From the NCBI RefSeq assembly GCF_016632365.1, contig NZ_JAEPBH010000023.1, positions 1-54,432 of the forward strand: a DNA stretch of 54,432 nt, given 5' to 3'. Below, piece after piece: positions 1 through 9,278 of the stretch. The translations under genes were made by a program, and so were the position numbers. Each line of letters starts with the position of its first letter. Position 1 is the stretch's first letter. This DNA comes from Tenebrionibacter intestinalis. GTDB lineage: Bacteria > Pseudomonadota > Gammaproteobacteria > Enterobacterales > Enterobacteriaceae. The notes under the pieces are model-generated. The model worked only from the letters and a program-made list of their open reading frames with translations, searched no databases and had not been told where the DNA came from.

Positions 1-231
<231 letters not shown>

Positions 232-546
232 CCACTAAACAATGCATTATCTGTCGGTTCCGTGAGAAATCCACCTATATATTATTTTCATACGGCTATT
301 TAACCGGGCTTACGAGATAAACGCTCTGCCTGTCCGGCTGGTTAAGCGCCAGCCAGCGCTTAACCAGCGCACGTAGCGTTACCGTCATACCAATCTACCG
401 CTAAAACGCACCTTTTCACCCTTGTTGCCTGCGCGCTTTATAGTGGCAGTGTTATCATATTTACCTTTCTGGCTGGTTGATGCCTTGCGTAGACGGTGGA
501 GAAACTGTTGCCAGTCTGGGCTGGCGCATACTTTTAAGGCAGGTTT
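232..546. other. Intergenic region between IS end and gss
   Basis: No credible coding region. It should contain the right end of the IS element and the gss promoter, neither of which could be pinned down. It holds a strong perfect inverted repeat at 337-368, listed separately. A minus-strand open frame from 1005 down to 385 is a shadow of gss. Confidence 0.5.
337..368. repeat. Perfect 13-bp inverted repeat (hairpin) upstream of gss
   Basis: GCTGGTTAAGCGC at 337-349 is the exact reverse complement of 356-368, with a 6-nt loop. There is no T-run on either side, so it is not a clear intrinsic terminator. It sits about 180 bp before the gss start and could be an operator, a transcript stabiliser or an IS-associated palindrome. 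Confidence 0.6.
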
Positions 547-2418
547 ATGAGTAAAGGAACAGGCAATACCGACGCTCCATTTGGCGCCTTGCTGGGTTAT
601 GCGCCAGGCGGCGTGGCAATCTATTCCTCTAATTACAGCAATCTGGATAGCAATCAGTACCCAGGCGACGCTTCGTTTCGTAGCTATATCGGCAACGAAT
701 ATATGGGCTACAAATGGCAGTGTGTGGAGTTTGCGCGCCGCTTCCTTTTCCTGACTTACGGTTATGTTTTTACTGATGTCGGCATGGCATATGAGATTTT
801 TTCGCTGCGTTTTTTGCGTGAGGTGGTTAACGACAACATTTTGCCGTTGCAGGCGTTTATTAACGGTTGCCAGCGTCCGCCGGTTGCCGGTTCGCTGCTT
901 ATCTGGCAAAAGGGCGGGGAGTTTGAAAAAACCGGACATGTGGCGGTCGTGACTCAACTGGTAGGCAATAAAGTACGTATTGCTGAACAAAATGTTCTTC
1001 ACCACCCCCTGCCGCCGGGCCAGCAGTGGACTCGTGAGCTAACGCTTGAAGTTAAAAACGGGCGTTATTTTATTCAAGACACCTTTGCAGATACGACGAT
1101 TCTCGGTTGGATGGTGCAGACGAGCGATACCCGCTACAGCGAGCCGCTGCAGACTGTACCACCTGAGGAGCTGGCTATCCACTGCGCGCGCATAAAAAAT
1201 AAAGGGCAGTATGATGGAAAATGGATCGACGAAACCGATCCGCTGCAAAGCGCTTATGTGCGGGCCAACGGGCAGGTTATCAATCAGAATCCGTACCGCT
1301 ATTTCAGCATTTCTGAGAGCGCCGAGCAGGAGTTGATTAAAGCGACCAATGAGATGCATCTGATGTATCTGCACGCCACCGATAAGGTTATGAAAGACGA
1401 TAACCTTCTGGCGCTGTTCGACATTCCGAAAATCCTGTGGCCCCGCCTGCGTCTTTCCTGGCAGCGCCGCCGTCACCATATGATTACCGGGCGTATGGAT
1501 TTCTGCATGGATGAGCGTGGGATCAAAATATATGAATACAATGCTGACTCCGCCTCCTGCCATACCGAGGGGGGAGTTATCCTTGAACAGTGGGCCAAAG
1601 CGGGCTATCAGGGAACAGGCCATAATCCGGCGCGGGCGCTGCTTGACGAACTGGCTGGCGCCTGGCAACACAGCCGCGCCCGCCCGTTTGTGCATATCAT
1701 GCAGGACAAGGATATTGAGGAAAATTACCACGCGCAGTTTATGCAGCGAGCGCTGACCAACGCGGGCTTTGAGAGCAAAATCCTTTTCGGCCTTGATGAA
1801 CTCCGCTGGGATGCGACCGGCCAGCTTATTGACGGCGACGGCCGCCTGGTTAACTGTGTATGGAAGACCTGGGCGTGGGAAACGGTGATTGAACAAGTGC
1901 GCGAGGTGAGCGAAACCGAATACGCGGCGGTGCCGATCCGCACCGGCCATCCGCACAACGACGTTCGCCTTATCGATGTGCTGCTGCGCCCGGAAGTACT
2001 GGTGTTTGAGCCGCTGTGGACTGTGATTCCCGGCAACAAGGCAATCCTGCCGGTGCTGTGGTCGCTATTCCCCGGCCATCCCTATTTGCTTGATACTGAC
2101 TTTGAGGTTAATGAACATCTGGCGAAAACCGGCTATGCGGCAAAGCCCATTTCCGGGCGCTGCGGTAGCAATATTGATCTGGTCAGCCACCATAATGAAG
2201 TGCTGGATCAGAGCAGCGGCAAATTTGCCGATCGTAAAAATATCTATCAGGAACTATGGTGTTTGCCAAATGTAGACGGCAAGTATCTCCAGGTGTGCGC
2301 CTTTACTGTTGGCGGTAATTACGGCGGTGCATGCCTGCGTAGCGATGATTCGCTGGTGATTAAAAAAGAGAGCGATATAGAACCGCTAATTGTGCTTAAA
2401 GATAGTGATTTTTTATAA
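547..2418 (+). CDS. gss: Bifunctional glutathionylspermidine synthetase/amidase
   Basis: 623 residues, close to the 619 of E. coli Gss. The N-terminal CHAP-type amidase domain (about 1-195) carries the expected catalytic residues at the E. coli positions: Cys59 in KWQCVEF, His131 in TGHVAVV and Glu147 in IAEQN. The C-terminal ATP-grasp synthetase domain (about 200-620) has the RMDFCMDERGIKIYEYNAD segment. The enzyme joins spermidine to glutathione using ATP and also hydrolyses the product, acting in the cytoplasm in thiol/polyamine balance. An AGG stands a few bases before the ATG. The gene appears monocistronic; in E. coli it lies at a different locus, so its position beside an IS remnant suggests a rearrangement. 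Confidence 0.95.
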   Translation: MSKGTGNTDAPFGALLGYAPGGVAIYSSNYSNLDSNQYPGDASFRSYIGNEYMGYKWQCVEFARRFLFLTYGYVFTDVGMAYEIFSLRFLREVVNDNILPLQAFINGCQRPPVAGSLLIWQKGGEFEKTGHVAVVTQLVGNKVRIAEQNVLHHPLPPGQQWTRELTLEVKNGRYFIQDTFADTTILGWMVQTSDTRYSEPLQTVPPEELAIHCARIKNKGQYDGKWIDETDPLQSAYVRANGQVINQNPYRYFSISESAEQELIKATNEMHLMYLHATDKVMKDDNLLALFDIPKILWPRLRLSWQRRRHHMITGRMDFCMDERGIKIYEYNADSASCHTEGGVILEQWAKAGYQGTGHNPARALLDELAGAWQHSRARPFVHIMQDKDIEENYHAQFMQRALTNAGFESKILFGLDELRWDATGQLIDGDGRLVNCVWKTWAWETVIEQVREVSETEYAAVPIRTGHPHNDVRLIDVLLRPEVLVFEPLWTVIPGNKAILPVLWSLFPGHPYLLDTDFEVNEHLAKTGYAAKPISGRCGSNIDLVSHHNEVLDQSSGKFADRKNIYQELWCLPNVDGKYLQVCAFTVGGNYGGACLRSDDSLVIKKESDIEPLIVLKDSDFL

Positions 2419-2862
2419 TGCCAGGAGATTCTACTCTCCCGTGGTTACGTTATTTCGCCGTATTCTGACGTACAGGCTTTACCGCAGGGCGGCTATCCGG
2501 CATCCCGCTTAACGCGCTGTATTTTAATATGCTCTACGCGCCCTGGCGTTTTACCGTTAAAAGCGTTCACATCCGGGGGGCTTATTGCGCCAGAAGGTCG
2601 GTTCCAGCGCGCATCGTTTCGTGTTGGTTACGCAACAACGCCGGCGTGGCGTATAAAGCGCAGGCGTCTGGCCGGTAAAGCGGGCGGCCGTATGTGGGGT
2701 GCGGGATGTTAACTTAGTTGCTGGCCTTGAATAACAGCCAAAACATCAGATTGCTTTTTCCCTGCGTTAACGCTAAAGGTTGCAGAGAGGGCACTGTAAT
2801 GTGCTATAACGCCGTGTTGCATAGCCGCAGCGTGCTGTATTAAAGATAAGGGAGGCTGCTTT
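2419..2862. other. Intergenic region after gss
   Basis: 444 bp with no supported gene. Base composition resembles coding DNA in places (GC-rich stretches around 2590-2700), but frames are short on both strands, so this may be decayed coding sequence. No clear gss terminator with a T-run was found. Confidence 0.4.
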
Positions 2863-3237
2863 TTGTCCACCAGTAAAACCTATTCGCAATTGCCTCGTAC
2901 GATGGGTCCGTATGTTCATGCCGTTCGTCACCACGATACGCTCTATGTCTCCGGGCTGACGGCGGCCAATACCGAGGCTCAGTCGGCCAGGCTGGAAGAA
3001 CAGACCGCTGAGATCCTGCGTCAACTTGAGGTTATTTTGGCCCATGAGCAACGTGGCAAACTGGATCTTATTAAGCTCACCATTTACCTGCGCGATATTA
3101 ATACGCTACCGCTGATTCGCACGCTGCTGTTAACCTTTTTTTCCGGGCATTTCCCCGCCTGTACGATGGTTGAGGTTTCCGGGCTTGTTCATCCTGACTT
3201 GCTCATAGAGGTTGAAGGTATTATTGCCCTGGCCTGA
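2863..3237 (+). CDS. RidA-family protein with TTG start, lacking the canonical arginine
   Basis: 124 residues of the YjgF/YER057c/UK114 (RidA) fold. Recognisable parts are DTLYVSGLTA near the N-terminus and FPACTMVEVSGL toward the end. Family members deaminate reactive enamine/imine intermediates from PLP enzymes and act as homotrimers. The arginine that archetypal RidA proteins use to hold the substrate carboxylate (PARS/PART motif) is Cys100 here (PACT), so classic RidA deaminase activity is doubtful. The start is TTG at 2863, chosen because GGGAGG stands 8 bases before it and no ATG is available. It could belong to one of the non-catalytic Rid subfamilies. Confidence 0.8.
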   Translation: MSTSKTYSQLPRTMGPYVHAVRHHDTLYVSGLTAANTEAQSARLEEQTAEILRQLEVILAHEQRGKLDLIKLTIYLRDINTLPLIRTLLLTFFSGHFPACTMVEVSGLVHPDLLIEVEGIIALA

Positions 3238-3749
3238 TAGCAGAAAGCTACGTGTTACAGGAAAACAAGGGATGTTTTGCCACACCTGCCTGCTCTGAAG
3301 AGCGCGCGCTAAAGCAGGTTGCCCGTTAAAGCTATGTGCGTGGCAGGGCGGTCTGCGCTATGGTGTGGACCGTAGGGGGGGCAGTTAAAACTTATATTAA
3401 CCGGGAATAATGTTACGCTTTATCCTAATTAATAATTGCACATTTTTTATAATTATAGTTTTTTTGTCTGAATTTATGGCTTCCATTTTCTGGTGTGGAG
3501 CGTAATATCATTGCAGTGATAAACTGTGATTTCCCTTAATTTAAATTGATATTTTCTACGCTTTTCAGCCCTATAAAATAACAGAGGGTATTATTTTTGT
3601 TCATCGGCTATGGGCGTTAATTTCTGTTTACTTATTGTTATCATTAAGAACTCTTATATATTGGACATCAGGTTTTAGTCTTTTTCGTATTGGATAATGC
3701 GTTAAGATTGGCTATAAACCCCAATTGCGAAATACAAGGAGCGTGAGAT
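3238..3749. other. AT-rich intergenic region before the Hha-like gene
   Basis: 512 bp, strongly AT-rich from about 3380 onward. No gene is supported. Long A/T runs such as 3430-3480 and 3540-3600 fit a silenced or curved promoter region for the downstream Hha-like gene. An AAGGA ribosome-binding site closes the region at 3736-3740. Confidence 0.4.
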
Positions 3750-3908
3750 ATGGCGAAGCAAAACAAATGGAAAGAAGTCCTGGCGCGTATCGGTTCGGTT
3801 GATTTACTGGAAAAAATTATCGATCGTAAGTCTCGTGAGCTGGAAGGCGATGAGCTAAATGAATTTCTCAAAGCGGCTGAACAGCGGCAGTCAGAAATGA
3901 TTGAGTAA
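3750..3908 (+). CDS. Short Hha/YmoA-like protein (52 residues)
   Basis: ATG 3750, stop TAA 3906-3908, with AAGGA nine bases before the start. The product runs MAKQNKWKEVLARIG, then LLEKIIDRKSRELEGDELNE, then FLKAAEQRQSEMIE. The middle matches the Hha/Cnu pattern: Hha has LERVIEKNKYELSDNEL followed by YSAADHRLAEL. Proteins of this family bind H-NS and adjust silencing of AT-rich DNA. The C-terminal segment of Hha (LYDKIPSSVWKFIR) is missing, so this is either a minimal paralogue or a truncated copy. The family assignment comes from pattern comparison only. Confidence 0.6.
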   Translation: MAKQNKWKEVLARIGSVDLLEKIIDRKSRELEGDELNEFLKAAEQRQSEMIE

Positions 3909-4422
3909 TTTTCTGATATAGCTAAAGCGGCGGTATTGTGGCCTGGGGTTATTTGCCGTCGTTTTGTTAAAGCATTATTCCCGCCTGGCCGTATCCGCGT
4001 ATGACGTACTCCATTTCAGTTTCTTACTTTTACTCCCCCCCGGTCGTTATATTTCCTCTTGCTTACTTACCTCCTGCCGTATCACATTGCCGTTTATCCG
4101 TTATTTGGGGCGCCACAATAGCCTTTGCGCTAACGCTTTCGGCCTGGCGCCAGAAACCATGATGAAGTTTAACAATGTCCGCATGCGCAAAAAACGGCAT
4201 GGACGCGGTTTGACGTCACGGAGCGCACAGCCGCCATTGCGCATAAAGCTATGCGCAGTGCGTTAAAAGCCGGTGGCTGACATTGATAACCGCGACGTAC
4301 AGAGCAGGCGCACGCATATCAGTGTTCTGATGCCGGGATAGCGCCTGCGGCGTCGCGATGGGCTCAGTAGCCCGGGCAGCCACAACGTAGCCGCGCGGCG
4401 CCCGCAGGCGCCGCATATAAGG
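3909..4422. other. Intergenic region between Hha-like gene and opgB
   Basis: 514 bp with no supported gene. A plus-strand frame at 3964-4266 encodes a low-complexity product without a ribosome-binding site and is not believed. The opgB terminator should lie just left of 4423 on the minus strand; GC-rich inverted segments around 4340-4420 (GGCGCCTGCGG types) are candidates. Confidence 0.4.
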
Positions 4423-6714
4423 TCAGCCTGCCGTTTTCACAATTTTAATATCCACCATACCAATCCCCAGTTTACGCGGGGCGTGGCCAGTTATGTTGCC
4501 TTCGTTGGTAAGTTGCGGAGTCGGCGGTTCGAGAATCAGTAAGTTGCTTTGGCCGGGGTTGTTAAAGTGCAGCGTTGTGGTCGTGACGTTATGGCCGAGC
4601 GTCAGGAGTTGCTCGCTGTCGCCCACTCGCACCTTCACCGGCTTGTCGGCGTTGGGGCCGAAAGCTTTAGCAGTAATAATCAGGTCAAATTTTGCAGGCA
4701 GCGGGTCGCGATACTCAATTTTTACCTGAGGGGCCAGATTGGCGTTAGACCAGCGCCCCCAGCTTTCCGGGCGTGAAATGCCGCTGAACTGAAGAACGTT
4801 CTCCGGCGCGCCTGCTACGTTAAACACAAAGCTGTCGGCCTTATAGCGAATATCATTATCTGCGGTTTTCAGCAGCGTAACGTTGCGCTTATAGCGTCCG
4901 GCATCGATAACGCTGTTTTTGATAGCGACTTTGCCCTGCCATTGCGCGTGGTCTACGCGCTCCACCTTCTGCTCGCCGCCGGTCTGCCCCTGCGCGACGC
5001 ACAGATCGGTTGAGAGCGCCAGCTCGGGTTTCCAGAGCCGCGCTATCTTGTAACAGTTGTCGATCCATACAAAGTTATCGCGCGGCGCGAAGTCGGCCAG
5101 TTGGTAGCGCAGCGGTGCGGAGTATTCACTTTCCGGCAGCGGTTCAATGCGTGAATCAGAAATACGTAACAGTAGAGGCAGACGAAACTGTGAACCGGAG
5201 AAGCTGATAGTTTTTTTCTCGCTATCGATAGTAAAGGCGTCGATTTTTTTCGGGAATTTCCACAGGTGTATGATTTCCGGCTTCCAGCCGGTAACCTTTT
5301 CTTTCAGGTTTAGAAAAACCTGAGAGAGCGACGTACCGGACAATGAGCTGCGGCCCAGCCCGATAAAGTTATCCCCGCCGAGAATATCGAGCACGGTTGC
5401 GCCGTTATCCATAGCGTTACGTTTTTCCGCTATGGTTTTCTGCTCCTGCCGGTCGCCGCGAATAATAAAGAACAGGTTGCTACGCTCCTGCTCATTAAGG
5501 TATTTCCATGCGCTGTTGTTCATCGCCAGATGGTCGGACGAGACCACAATGACCGTATTTTTGAACCAGGGGGAAGCTTTAATCTTCTCCACGAGCGCGG
5601 CGATATGTTCTTGACTGCAGGTTACAGCGCTGAAAGATTGATTAACTTTACCATCAAATTCGTAGCGCCTGCGCTCGCAGCTACGTGAGATAAAACCGTC
5701 CGGATGATGTGTATCGACAGTAAGCGCAAACAGGGAAAAGCGCTTGCCTGCCTTCGACAGTTCTTCAAATTTCCGCCATACCTCGTCAAGCACGGTGTCG
5801 TCATAAAAGCCCCAGTCGTTACGATATTGTGGATCGCTTACCCTTGTTTCCAGCTCTTGCGAACCGTACAGATGGTCGAAACCGTGCGACTTCAGGAACA
5901 CGTCCTTGCCTGCGAAGCGCAGATTAGCCCCCTGAACGAAATAGTTTTCATAACCGGAATTTTTCAGGATATCGCCAAGGCAAATATTCTGTGGGAAGAA
6001 GCTGGACATTGATGAGGCCGAATTACCTTCAAACGGCGCAAATAGCGGAATGCCGCACTGAGAGGCGACGATGCCTGCGATAGTATAGTCGGTGCCCGGC
6101 AGTTGGCCGGTATGGCTAAAATCCAGCCCCTGGTTTTTTAATGCGCCCAGCTCAGGCGTAAGGTCTGGAAAAGCATTGTTGTTAAAATAGGTGCGCTCAA
6201 GGCTTTCGCCATAGATATAAACCAGGTTGAGGGTTGGTTTTTTTATTTTTTTTCCCGGCTCTTTGTAGTACATCGCAAAATCCGGATCGCCATCGCGGGT
6301 CTGCGATTTAACCAGTTCGGCGAGCTGGTGGAACGCCGGGCTGGCATCTACTGAACCGAGCGCCAGCAGTAATGCCAGCAGGCTGTAGCCAAAATGGTGC
6401 GGGCGGTGCCAGCGGCGGCGCAGTATCCATGAGAGCAGCGCAAACACCCCTGCCAGCGCGGCAATGATGCCTACTCCGGGAAGGATGTATTTACTCACTC
6501 CCGCGCCGATCAGACTGTTGGTGAGTGTGTAAAGCACAGCATCGTTAATGCCGTCGCCTGTGAAGTAATTACTGGCGTACTGAGTCAGATTAATAACAAC
6601 GAACAGCCCCAGCACAAACAGGTTGGCAAAAAACCACCACCGGTTACGACCGGCTTTATAGCTGTATATCGCCACGGAGGCGATAAAAAGGACGATGGAA
6701 AGCAGTTCTGGCAA
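4423..6714 (-). CDS. opgB: Phosphoglycerol transferase I
   Basis: 763 residues, the same length as E. coli OpgB (MdoB). Four hydrophobic helices occupy roughly residues 4-20, 28-46, 76-97 and 107-122. A large periplasmic alkaline-phosphatase/sulfatase-type domain like that of LtaS follows. Metal/catalytic motifs visible are YGESLE (168-173), GTDYTIAG with candidate nucleophile threonines around 208-211, DTHHPDG and SSDHLA. The enzyme transfers phosphoglycerol from phosphatidylglycerol to osmoregulated periplasmic glucans at the outer face of the inner membrane. It is a single-gene unit, placed left of yjjA-dnaC-dnaT as in E. coli. Confidence 0.96.
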   Translation of the reverse strand: MPELLSIVLFIASVAIYSYKAGRNRWWFFANLFVLGLFVVINLTQYASNYFTGDGINDAVLYTLTNSLIGAGVSKYILPGVGIIAALAGVFALLSWILRRRWHRPHHFGYSLLALLLALGSVDASPAFHQLAELVKSQTRDGDPDFAMYYKEPGKKIKKPTLNLVYIYGESLERTYFNNNAFPDLTPELGALKNQGLDFSHTGQLPGTDYTIAGIVASQCGIPLFAPFEGNSASSMSSFFPQNICLGDILKNSGYENYFVQGANLRFAGKDVFLKSHGFDHLYGSQELETRVSDPQYRNDWGFYDDTVLDEVWRKFEELSKAGKRFSLFALTVDTHHPDGFISRSCERRRYEFDGKVNQSFSAVTCSQEHIAALVEKIKASPWFKNTVIVVSSDHLAMNNSAWKYLNEQERSNLFFIIRGDRQEQKTIAEKRNAMDNGATVLDILGGDNFIGLGRSSLSGTSLSQVFLNLKEKVTGWKPEIIHLWKFPKKIDAFTIDSEKKTISFSGSQFRLPLLLRISDSRIEPLPESEYSAPLRYQLADFAPRDNFVWIDNCYKIARLWKPELALSTDLCVAQGQTGGEQKVERVDHAQWQGKVAIKNSVIDAGRYKRNVTLLKTADNDIRYKADSFVFNVAGAPENVLQFSGISRPESWGRWSNANLAPQVKIEYRDPLPAKFDLIITAKAFGPNADKPVKVRVGDSEQLLTLGHNVTTTTLHFNNPGQSNLLILEPPTPQLTNEGNITGHAPRKLGIGMVDIKIVKTAG

Positions 6715-7170
6715 CGGACGATCCTCTTAAAAAAACGTCACTCCCGGTAGAAGGGGGATTTGGCGTGCGTTAATCTGGCTATGTTGTCACACGGCTGCGA
6801 TTCTACCGTTAAAGAAATGCGCGGGTATTCGGAATTGGTTTATAAAAAATTCTTTTTACGCGTTTTATGCCCGCAAAGAGGAGAAAATGAACAATATTGA
6901 AAGAGTCCCGTTCAGGATATGACCAGTAAGCCATCGCTATTTGGTTGGCCTTGCGGCGGCATTTATATAAGAAAGTGCCTGGGCGGGAGCCGTTGGTTGT
7001 TTTAGTTTAACAAAGCGATACCAGCATATTATGCTCTGGTTTTGGGTTCTCATTTGTAAACATCATAAGCCGTGTTTTATAAGACGTAACCGATAAGCCG
7101 GGAGGGAAAAGTGTGCGTTAGCAACGCTAGCGGAACCGTGTGCAAATACTGGCACAAAATAAAGTTAAAA
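6715..7170. other. Intergenic region upstream of opgB
   Basis: Contains the opgB promoter (minus strand), not resolved. On the plus strand, GAGGAG at 6878-6883 precedes an 11-codon frame starting ATG 6887 (MNNIERVPFRI) whose stop overlaps another short ATG frame. Neither resembles a known protein. The region ends at the left hairpin of repeat copy 1. Confidence 0.35.
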
Positions 7171-7356
7171 ACGGCGGTAATTTTACCGCTGTCAGATTGT
7201 TGACAAAGAAGGAAAAAACGGGAGCTCTTCCTACTTTGTAGTAAGCAGGCAAAAATCAATGCTTTGATTTTACTTATTTTTTATTGCATTTCATCCATCC
7301 TGACTGCGACAGGATGGGATTTGTCAGCAGCCTCACGGCGGTAATTTTACCGCCGT
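7171..7356 (+). repeat. Hairpin-bracketed miniature element, copy 1
   Basis: Core of 142 nt (7193-7334) that starts CAGATTGTTGACAAAG and ends TTTGTCAGCAGCCTC, giving imperfect terminal inverted repeats. It is bracketed by two near-identical 22-nt hairpins (7171-7192 and 7335-7356, arms ACGGCGGTAA/TTACCGCYGT). Internal stem-loops lie at 7205-7239 (decayed in this copy), 7251-7269 and 7294-7316. On the minus strand the hairpin at 7171-7192 is followed by TTTTAACTTT, so it reads as the yjjA terminator, with the element wedged between the gene and that terminator. Confidence 0.85.
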
Positions 7357-7375
7357 CTGGAAAGATGCGTTTTTA

Positions 7376-7882
7376 TCAGGAAATAAATTTTGCTCCCTGC
7401 TTCAACACCAATTCACAGGCTTTTGTTTTTACTTTCTCAGCCAGCGGCGTACTTCCCAGGTTGTTCAGATTAAGCTGTTGGCCATTTCCTGTTTTCAATA
7501 GTCCCGCCAGACCCTGCTGATAGTCCTGCGTCTGGCTTTGCTGTTGGGTATCGCTCAGCCCCAGCTTATCGAATAGCTTTTCTTTAATGCTGTCTGCGCG
7601 GGTCGCCGCAACCAGTTTCTGTTTGGCGCAGTATTCCAGCACGCCGGTAGCATTGGTCATGCTGCTGGAGCTAAGCGCGCTGTTGCCGCCGTTTAGCAGG
7701 TTCGTCAGAGATGACAGGGACAGGCCGCCGCCGCTTTGCGCCGCAGCGGTTGTGCCGCTGTTCTGGCTTAGCTGGTTTGCCGCGCTGGAAAGTTTTTCCT
7801 GCCAGCTTGCCGCCGTGGCGCCTGTTGACGCCAGTGCCGTAGCCAGAACCGCCGTATACATCATCCTTTTCGTTAATTTCAC
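7376..7882 (-). CDS. yjjA: DUF2501 secreted protein YjjA
   Basis: 168 residues from a GTG at 7880-7882 preceded by AGGAG at a 7-nt spacing; E. coli YjjA has a similar length. An upstream in-frame ATG at 7957 would add a poor hydrophobic extension without a ribosome-binding site and is not used. After a short basic stretch (KLTKRMM) a hydrophobic core ends in ATAA followed by SWQEKL, a typical signal peptide. The C-terminal block GQQLNLNNLGSTPLAEKVKT, followed by KACELVLKQG, is the conserved part of the family. Function is unknown. Downstream lies repeat copy 1. Confidence 0.9.
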   Translation of the reverse strand: MKLTKRMMYTAVLATALASTGATAASWQEKLSSAANQLSQNSGTTAAAQSGGGLSLSSLTNLLNGGNSALSSSSMTNATGVLEYCAKQKLVAATRADSIKEKLFDKLGLSDTQQQSQTQDYQQGLAGLLKTGNGQQLNLNNLGSTPLAEKVKTKACELVLKQGAKFIS

Positions 7883-7995
7883 AATCAAACTCCTGTCTCT
7901 GTTATGTGCGCGAACAAGTATAACGCCAGAGGCATACAGAAAAAGCCGATAAATCATCGCGCCGCCAGGGAAGAGGGACGGCGCCTGCGCTGCGG

Positions 7996-8736
7996 TTAGT
8001 ATTCTTTTCCCGTAACCCGGCTGCGGTAGCTGTCCCAGTTAAAATTAACCCACAGGCTGTTGCCAAGACGCATGCGATCCATAACACGTTCACCCAGCAG
8101 CATGTTCATTTCTTTAACATTAAGGTTTGAAAGCATTCCGGTAGGGCGGCGCGATGAGGAGCGTCGGTCAACAATCTGGTTGATAATAACTTTTTCATAG
8201 CGTGATTCGGTTTGCATACCGATTTCATCAATCACCAGCAGGTCAACATTGCTGAGATCGTTAATCAGCCGCTCTTCGGTGGTATCGCCTGCGCTGGCGA
8301 AGGTGCTTTTCATGGCAGACATGATATCGGCGACGGTAATAATCAGTACCGATTTCCCTCTTAACAGCAGCTCATTGCAGATTGCGGCTGCAAGGTGGTT
8401 TTTGCCGGTGCCGGGTTTGCCTGAAAAAATAAAACTGGCGATGTTGCCTTCGAATTCCGCTGCGTATTGCCGCGCGCGCGCCAGCGCCGTCATCTGCCCG
8501 TCATTTTCCACTCGGTAGTTGTCAAATGAACAGTTCATGTGCAATTCACGAATGCCGGAGCGGTTAAACGTACGCTGCATTTTCATCGCCAGATTTTCAC
8601 GGGCAATGGCGGCAGAACGCTGGCGACCCTGTTCCTGCTGCCAGGCAATTAATTCTTCGCCGCTGGTAAAAGCCGGCTTCACGCCTGCGGGCATTAGCTT
8701 TTGCAGCCGGGCCAACAGGCTGGCGACGTTTTTCAT
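7996..8736 (-). CDS. dnaC: DNA replication protein DnaC (helicase loader)
   Basis: 246 residues (E. coli 245). The N-terminal part binds DnaB helicase. The AAA+ module shows Walker A GKPGTGKNH (106-114), Walker B LLVIDE (167-171) and a C-terminal arginine-rich stretch. DnaC loads DnaB at oriC and, through DnaT/PriA, at restarted forks. It follows dnaT with 2 bp between the frames, so the two are co-transcribed, as in E. coli. Confidence 0.97.
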   Translation of the reverse strand: MKNVASLLARLQKLMPAGVKPAFTSGEELIAWQQEQGRQRSAAIARENLAMKMQRTFNRSGIRELHMNCSFDNYRVENDGQMTALARARQYAAEFEGNIASFIFSGKPGTGKNHLAAAICNELLLRGKSVLIITVADIMSAMKSTFASAGDTTEERLINDLSNVDLLVIDEIGMQTESRYEKVIINQIVDRRSSSRRPTGMLSNLNVKEMNMLLGERVMDRMRLGNSLWVNFNWDSYRSRVTGKEY

Positions 8737-8738
8737 GC

Positions 8739-9278
8739 TTACCCCCGAAATCCGTCAGGAATGCAGCTATCCGGCTGCGACAGCGCGTTAACATCGCGAG
8801 GCGTCAGGCCGCCGTTGGCCGCGCGTCCTGTCTGTACGCTGCGCGCCAGTTTTTGCTGCCATTGTATATGATGAAACACTTTGCCTTCCGCCTGCCAGTA
8901 GGCGATAAACGAGGCAAGCTCTTCTGGTGTGACGGGATCTTTAAGCGCCATGCCCCACAGGGCGGCCATGCGCTGAAAGTCGTCGTCCGGCCGCCAGCCC
9001 GGGTACATGCTGAATTTGCCCAGCGGCGGCGCGCAGTCTGGAGAGGGGGCGTCGTGATACAGCGCGGCCTCCAGCATCACGTCAGTGGCCGGGCGAGCCT
9101 GTTTCGCTTCCAGAGCCAGCAGCTCAGCAAGCCGGGTTGGCGTGATGGCGTAAAAAGTGGGCATGTTGTTATCGAACACGGCAACGGTTCCTGTTGCGCT
9201 GGCAGCCAGCACGCCGGCGGGATCGCGGTAAAAAGCATCGATACCGGTGACATCAGGCGACAGAATTTTTACGGACAT
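8739..9278 (-). CDS. dnaT: Primosomal protein DnaT
   Basis: 179 residues, the E. coli length. It starts [20 protein letters not shown] and has the conserved C-terminal region with [18 protein letters not shown]. It acts with PriA and PriB to hand single-stranded DNA to DnaB-DnaC during replication restart. It is the first gene of the dnaT-dnaC pair. In E. coli yjjB and yjjP lie upstream; here a non-coding stretch of over 900 bp takes their place. Confidence 0.96.
   Translation of the reverse strand: MSVKILSPDVTGIDAFYRDPAGVLAASATGTVAVFDNNMPTFYAITPTRLAELLALEAKQARPATDVMLEAALYHDAPSPDCAPPLGKFSMYPGWRPDDDFQRMAALWGMALKDPVTPEELASFIAYWQAEGKVFHHIQWQQKLARSVQTGRAANGGLTPRDVNALSQPDSCIPDGFRG

Noticed and set aside
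3964-4266. 100-codon plus-strand frame before opgB
   Set aside because: Starts at a weak codon without ribosome-binding site; product looks random.
7171-7356. Reading the repeated elements as a CRISPR array, REP or ERIC sequences
   Set aside because: The four copies are kilobases apart, without spacers, and neither the REP palindrome nor the ERIC core is present.
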